The notes under the pieces: generated by a model
The model's database searches: none
Seen by the model: the letters and a program-made list of their open reading frames with translations, nothing else
What the model was told of the DNA's origin: nothing
Assembly: GCA_002748285.1 (NCBI GenBank)
Contig: PDSA01000029.1
Coordinates: 119,109-183,108, forward strand
Source: Rhodobacterales bacterium
GTDB lineage: Bacteria; Pseudomonadota; Alphaproteobacteria; Rhodobacterales; Rhodobacteraceae
Length of the DNA stretch: 64,000 bases
Reading direction: 5' to 3'
Made by a program: the position numbers and the translations under genes
In this document: positions 60,168 through 64,000 of the stretch, in pieces
Position numbering within the stretch: the first letter of the stretch is position 1
Layout of the letters: each line of letters begins with the position of its first letter

Positions 60168-62630
60168 ATGTCCGATCTGAAATCCACCTCTTTGCAAGTC
60201 ACGTCTCTGAACTGTGCCTCTTGCTCGGCCCGGGCGGAAAAGGCGCTGAATGCCGCTGCCGGAGTCCAGCAGGCCAGTGTCAATCTGGCCAATGAGACTG
60301 CTCAGATCATCTATGACGATCCGGCCAGCGTCAACAGCCTGATGCAGGTTCTGGAGCAGGCCGGCTACCCCGCCGCTACGCGCGACATCAGCTTTGAGGT
60401 CGCGGGGATGTCCTGTGCCTCTTGCGTGGGTCGGGTTGAGCGGGCGCTGGCCAAAATCGACGGCGTGACCGAGGTCGCGGTGAATCTGGCCAGCGAAACC
60501 GCCACCGTCAGATTTGCCGCAAGGGCGGTCAGCCCCACTCAGATTCTGGCCACGGTCACCAAGGCGGGCTATCCGGCGAAAATGCCCTCGGACAAGCCCT
60601 CAGCCAATGACGACCAGGCCCGGCGCAAGGCTGATGAGATCAGCCATCTGGGCCGTTTGACACTGATCGCTGCGGCCTTGGCCCTGCCGGTGTTTGTGCT
60701 TGAGATGGGCGGCCATGTCATTCCCGGAATGCGCGATTGGGTCGATGCGACCATCGGCAACCAGAACAGCAAATATCTGCAATTCGTGCTGACCACGCTG
60801 GTGCTGTTCGGCCCCGGTTTGCGGTTTTACCGGCTGGGGATCGTGGCGTTGCTCAAGGGCGCGCCCGAGATGAACTCTCTGGTGGCGCTGGGCACGGCGG
60901 CGGCGTATTGCTTTTCGCTGATTGCCACCTTCGCCCCGCAAATCCTGCCCGCAGGCACCGCGCATGTCTATTACGAAGCCGCTGCGGTGATCGTGGTGCT
61001 GATCCTGCTGGGCCGTTGGCTTGAGGCCCGCGCCAAGGGGCGCACCGGGCAGGCGATCAGCAAACTGATCGGCCTTCAGGCCAAAACCGCGCGGGTGGAA
61101 CGCGGTGGCGATGTGTTGGAGCTGCCGATAGATGAGATCGTGATCGGCGATCTGATCGAGGCTCGCCCCGGCGAGAAAATCGCCGTGGATGGGCAGGTGA
61201 TCGGCGGCCAGTCCTATGTCAATGAAAGCATGATCACCGGCGAACCTGCTCCGGTTGCCAAAGCCGAAGGCGATGCCGTGGTGGGCGGGACGATCAACGG
61301 GCAGGGGGCGCTGCGGTATCGGGCGACTCATGTGGGGGCGGACACGGTTTTGGCGCAGATCATCCAGATGGTTGAACGCGCCCAAGGGGCCAAGCTGCCC
61401 ATTCAGGGGCTGGTGGACAAGGTCACCGCGATTTTTGTGCCGGCGGTGTTGCTGGCGGCGCTGATCACCGTTGTGATCTGGCTGATGTTCGGGCCAGAGC
61501 CTGCGCTGAGTCTGGCGCTGGTGGCCGGGGTTTCGGTTCTGATCATCGCCTGCCCCTGCGCCATGGGGCTGGCCACGCCGACCTCGATCATGGTGGGCAC
61601 CGGGCGGGCGGCGGAAATGGGCGTGCTGTTTCGCAAAGGCGATGCGCTGCAAATGCTGCAACAGGCTGACATCGTGGCGCTGGACAAAACCGGCACTCTG
61701 ACGGCCGGCCAGCCCGAGCTGACCGATTACACCGTTGCGCAGGGTTTTCATTTCGACGATGTGCTGCGCCTTGCCGCGGCGGTCGAGGACAGTTCCGAGC
61801 ATCCGGTTGCCAAGGCGATTTTACGCGCAGCGCGTGCGAAAAACATGACCCTGCCGATGGCTGAGGATTTCCAGTCGGTGACCGGCTTCGGGGCGCAGGC
61901 GCGGGTGGATGACAAACAGGTTCTGGTCGGGGCCGACCGCTTCATGATCCAGCAGGGCATTGAGCTGGGCCGGATGCAACAGCAGGGGGATGCCTTGGGG
62001 CAGGCGGGCAAGACTCCGCTCTATGTGGCGATTGACAACGCCGCCGTTGCGGTTCTGGCCGTGGCTGATCCGATCAAGGAAACCACACCGCAGGCCATCA
62101 AGGCTCTGCACGATCTGGGCCTGAAGGTGGCGATGATCACCGGCGACAACCAAGGCACTGCCGATGCCATTGCCCGTGATCTGGGGATTGATCATGTGGT
62201 GGCCGAAGTGCTGCCCGATGGCAAGGTTGATGCCCTGCAAGAGCTGCGCCAGCAGGGCGGCAAGCTGGCTTTTGTTGGCGACGGGATCAATGACGCGCCC
62301 GCGCTGGCCAGCGCTGATGTTGGCATTGCGATTGGCACCGGCACCGATGTGGCGATCGAGGCGGCGGATGTGGTGCTGATGTCGGGGGATCTGAACGGGG
62401 TGGTGAATGCCTTTGATATTTCCCGGCGCAGCATGAAAAACATCCGCCAGAACCTATTTTGGGCCTTTGGCTATAATGTGGTGCTGATCCCGGTGGCGGC
62501 GGGGGTGTTGTATCCGGTTTCCGGGGTGCTGTTGTCTCCGATGCTGGCGGCGGCGGCGATGTCACTGTCCAGCGTGTTTGTGTTGAGCAACGCCCTCAGG
62601 TTGCGCTGGGTCCAGCCCGCGCAGCACTGA
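60168..62630 (+). CDS. copA: Copper-translocating P-type ATPase with two HMA domains
   Basis: [14 protein letters not shown] and [15 protein letters not shown] (two HMA); [19 protein letters not shown] (CPC), [21 protein letters not shown]. Confidence 0.96.
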   Translation: MSDLKSTSLQVTSLNCASCSARAEKALNAAAGVQQASVNLANETAQIIYDDPASVNSLMQVLEQAGYPAATRDISFEVAGMSCASCVGRVERALAKIDGVTEVAVNLASETATVRFAARAVSPTQILATVTKAGYPAKMPSDKPSANDDQARRKADEISHLGRLTLIAAALALPVFVLEMGGHVIPGMRDWVDATIGNQNSKYLQFVLTTLVLFGPGLRFYRLGIVALLKGAPEMNSLVALGTAAAYCFSLIATFAPQILPAGTAHVYYEAAAVIVVLILLGRWLEARAKGRTGQAISKLIGLQAKTARVERGGDVLELPIDEIVIGDLIEARPGEKIAVDGQVIGGQSYVNESMITGEPAPVAKAEGDAVVGGTINGQGALRYRATHVGADTVLAQIIQMVERAQGAKLPIQGLVDKVTAIFVPAVLLAALITVVIWLMFGPEPALSLALVAGVSVLIIACPCAMGLATPTSIMVGTGRAAEMGVLFRKGDALQMLQQADIVALDKTGTLTAGQPELTDYTVAQGFHFDDVLRLAAAVEDSSEHPVAKAILRAARAKNMTLPMAEDFQSVTGFGAQARVDDKQVLVGADRFMIQQGIELGRMQQQGDALGQAGKTPLYVAIDNAAVAVLAVADPIKETTPQAIKALHDLGLKVAMITGDNQGTADAIARDLGIDHVVAEVLPDGKVDALQELRQQGGKLAFVGDGINDAPALASADVGIAIGTGTDVAIEAADVVLMSGDLNGVVNAFDISRRSMKNIRQNLFWAFGYNVVLIPVAAGVLYPVSGVLLSPMLAAAAMSLSSVFVLSNALRLRWVQPAQH

Positions 62631-62753
62631 CCCGCCTTTGGTTTGTTTACGATCCGGGGATAACCGTTTTCATATTTGCGGCTAATCAATTTCATATTCT
62701 GGTCAAAGTTACTGTTTAGCCGGGGCATAGCGGCAGCAATAAGGGACCAGACT

Positions 62754-64000
62754 ATGCGACGTGATCGTAACAAAGATGTTTTTGCCGAACGACTGGCGCG
62801 TTTGAATGCGTCCCCTTCCAAACCGGCCCCTCAGGCTCCGGTTGAAACCCCGCCCGTGAGGAAGCCTGCGGCAAAACCGCGAGTCAACAGCACGGTGCGC
62901 AAAATTCAGATTTGGGGGTTTGTCCTGCTGATGCTGGTGGTTGGCGGGGTTGTGGGCAATTATCTTTACCCGGATTTCGTCAAGACTCAGATCGCTCAGG
63001 CCAAAAAGGTGGGCGAGGATATGAAAGTGGTGACTAAGGTGCTGATACCGCAGGGGTCGACCGCAATCAACATTGCCGGTAAATCCTCTCATGGCCTGCA
63101 AACACCCAACTCCGTCAGTGCGCCGCGCTCGGCCCCCGGGCCCAAGATCAGCAAAGTGCCTGAGAAGCCGCAATCAGACGATTGGAAGGCCACGGATTAT
63201 GTCGAGCAAACCGATACCGGCCGGATCATCTATTCGCCCGCGGTTCTGGGGACGCAGTTTGTGAAAATCAGCGATCTGTTTGCGGATTACCACGATTTCA
63301 AGACTTCGCCCGAGCTGAAAAATATCCGTCAGTTTCAGAATCTGGACAGCTGCACCCCCCGCCGTCCGGCTGCGGGTGAGAAGCTGATGGGGGTGCGGCT
63401 GGAGGGTGCCTATATGGCCGAAAACTTCACCACCGTGGATGATAAGCAAATCGCTGGGGCGCTGCTGCAAGCGGTCAAGAACAGCTCTGAGCAACGCTTG
63501 TCTTTGGCCTTGGGTCAAGAGGAAGGGCTGTTCGAAGATGCCGCGCTTGCCGGGCAGGCGGGCGATGAGATGAAATCGGTGGATGTTGTGATCACCGATA
63601 CTTCGGCCCCAATCTATCTGGTGTTGCAGACCACATCGGGCAACATCATCTGGAATTTGCATCTGTCCGCAGGCGTGCGGCTGGCGCATGTCACATCCGT
63701 TGCCAATGGGGCGTCCGGGCTGGCGGGATTGCCGGCCGGGGTCAGCTATCAGGTGCTGGATGTTGCAGATTTTGTGCAGACCGATGATTTTGGCGCGACC
63801 CGGCTGGCCGAGGGGTGTGAGATCATGCCGTGGCGTATGCCCACCCCCGATTGGGGGATTTGGCAGCGGACCGAACAAACCGGCTCGGATTTTGCCAAGG
63901 TCCGCGTCAGAAAGAATGTCAGCCGCCACGCCACCTATCAGGCGTGGTATGAAAAAGCGTTCGGTGTGCCTGCGGATCTGAACACGATCAGCGCCAAGGT
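62754..64000 (+). CDS. Single-TM conserved-type hypothetical protein, truncated by window end
   Basis: Open frame to the window edge from ATG 62754: MRRDRNKDVFAERLARLNAS...IQIWGFVLLMLVVGGVVGNYLYPDFV...; missing from the ORF track because no stop lies within the window. Confidence 0.8.
   Translation, partial: MRRDRNKDVFAERLARLNASPSKPAPQAPVETPPVRKPAAKPRVNSTVRKIQIWGFVLLMLVVGGVVGNYLYPDFVKTQIAQAKKVGEDMKVVTKVLIPQGSTAINIAGKSSHGLQTPNSVSAPRSAPGPKISKVPEKPQSDDWKATDYVEQTDTGRIIYSPAVLGTQFVKISDLFADYHDFKTSPELKNIRQFQNLDSCTPRRPAAGEKLMGVRLEGAYMAENFTTVDDKQIAGALLQAVKNSSEQRLSLALGQEEGLFEDAALAGQAGDEMKSVDVVITDTSAPIYLVLQTTSGNIIWNLHLSAGVRLAHVTSVANGASGLAGLPAGVSYQVLDVADFVQTDDFGATRLAEGCEIMPWRMPTPDWGIWQRTEQTGSDFAKVRVRKNVSRHATYQAWYEKAFGVPADLNTISAK

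Noticed and set aside
1-64000. CRISPR arrays, tRNA/rRNA genes, IS elements, integrases, phage genes, toxin-antitoxin or defence systems
   Set aside because: Looked for by eye on both strands; none recognised. Low-copy or degenerate elements cannot be excluded without tRNAscan-SE, ISfinder or DefenseFinder runs

Overview
The window is chromosomal DNA from an alphaproteobacterium, most likely Rhodobacterales judging by gene content and codon usage. It is mostly core and metabolic genes. In order: hisF(partial)-hisE; an MliC-like protein; nadD; a group-3 truncated haemoglobin; a DUF2339 protein; rfbA plus a sugar aminotransferase; trpA; ychF; a cobalamin-riboswitch-controlled B12 uptake/salvage operon (btuB-btuF-btuC-btuD-cbiZ plus one uncharacterised gene); rsmD; an FAD reductase; a GDPD; RidA; a type I secretion pair; mlaA/mlaC; a lytic transglycosylase; dapA; DUF2585; a thiolase; a large GltB-like protein followed by a diflavin reductase; a TonB receptor; a NarR-like regulator with narK1/narK2-narGHJI-ppiC; DUF1013/TrcR; RNase T2; an RND efflux pair; a LacI regulator; copA; and a 3'-truncated membrane protein. 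No tRNA, rRNA, CRISPR array, IS element or prophage was recognised. Main observations: (1) the cobalamin riboswitch appears to carry an insertion of about 135 nt in the normally tiny P4 loop, while its P1 helix still closes around it; (2) an uncharacterised protein overlaps the end of cbiZ in the B12 operon; (3) a ~1830-aa GltB-like protein is paired with a CysJ-type diflavin reductase rather than GltD; (4) at least four genes between 29.6 and 43.5 kb (thiolase, diflavin reductase N-terminus, TonB receptor plug, NarK1) share one kind of damage, a missing internal segment of conserved sequence, suggesting either recent gene erosion or a systematic sequence/assembly artefact.
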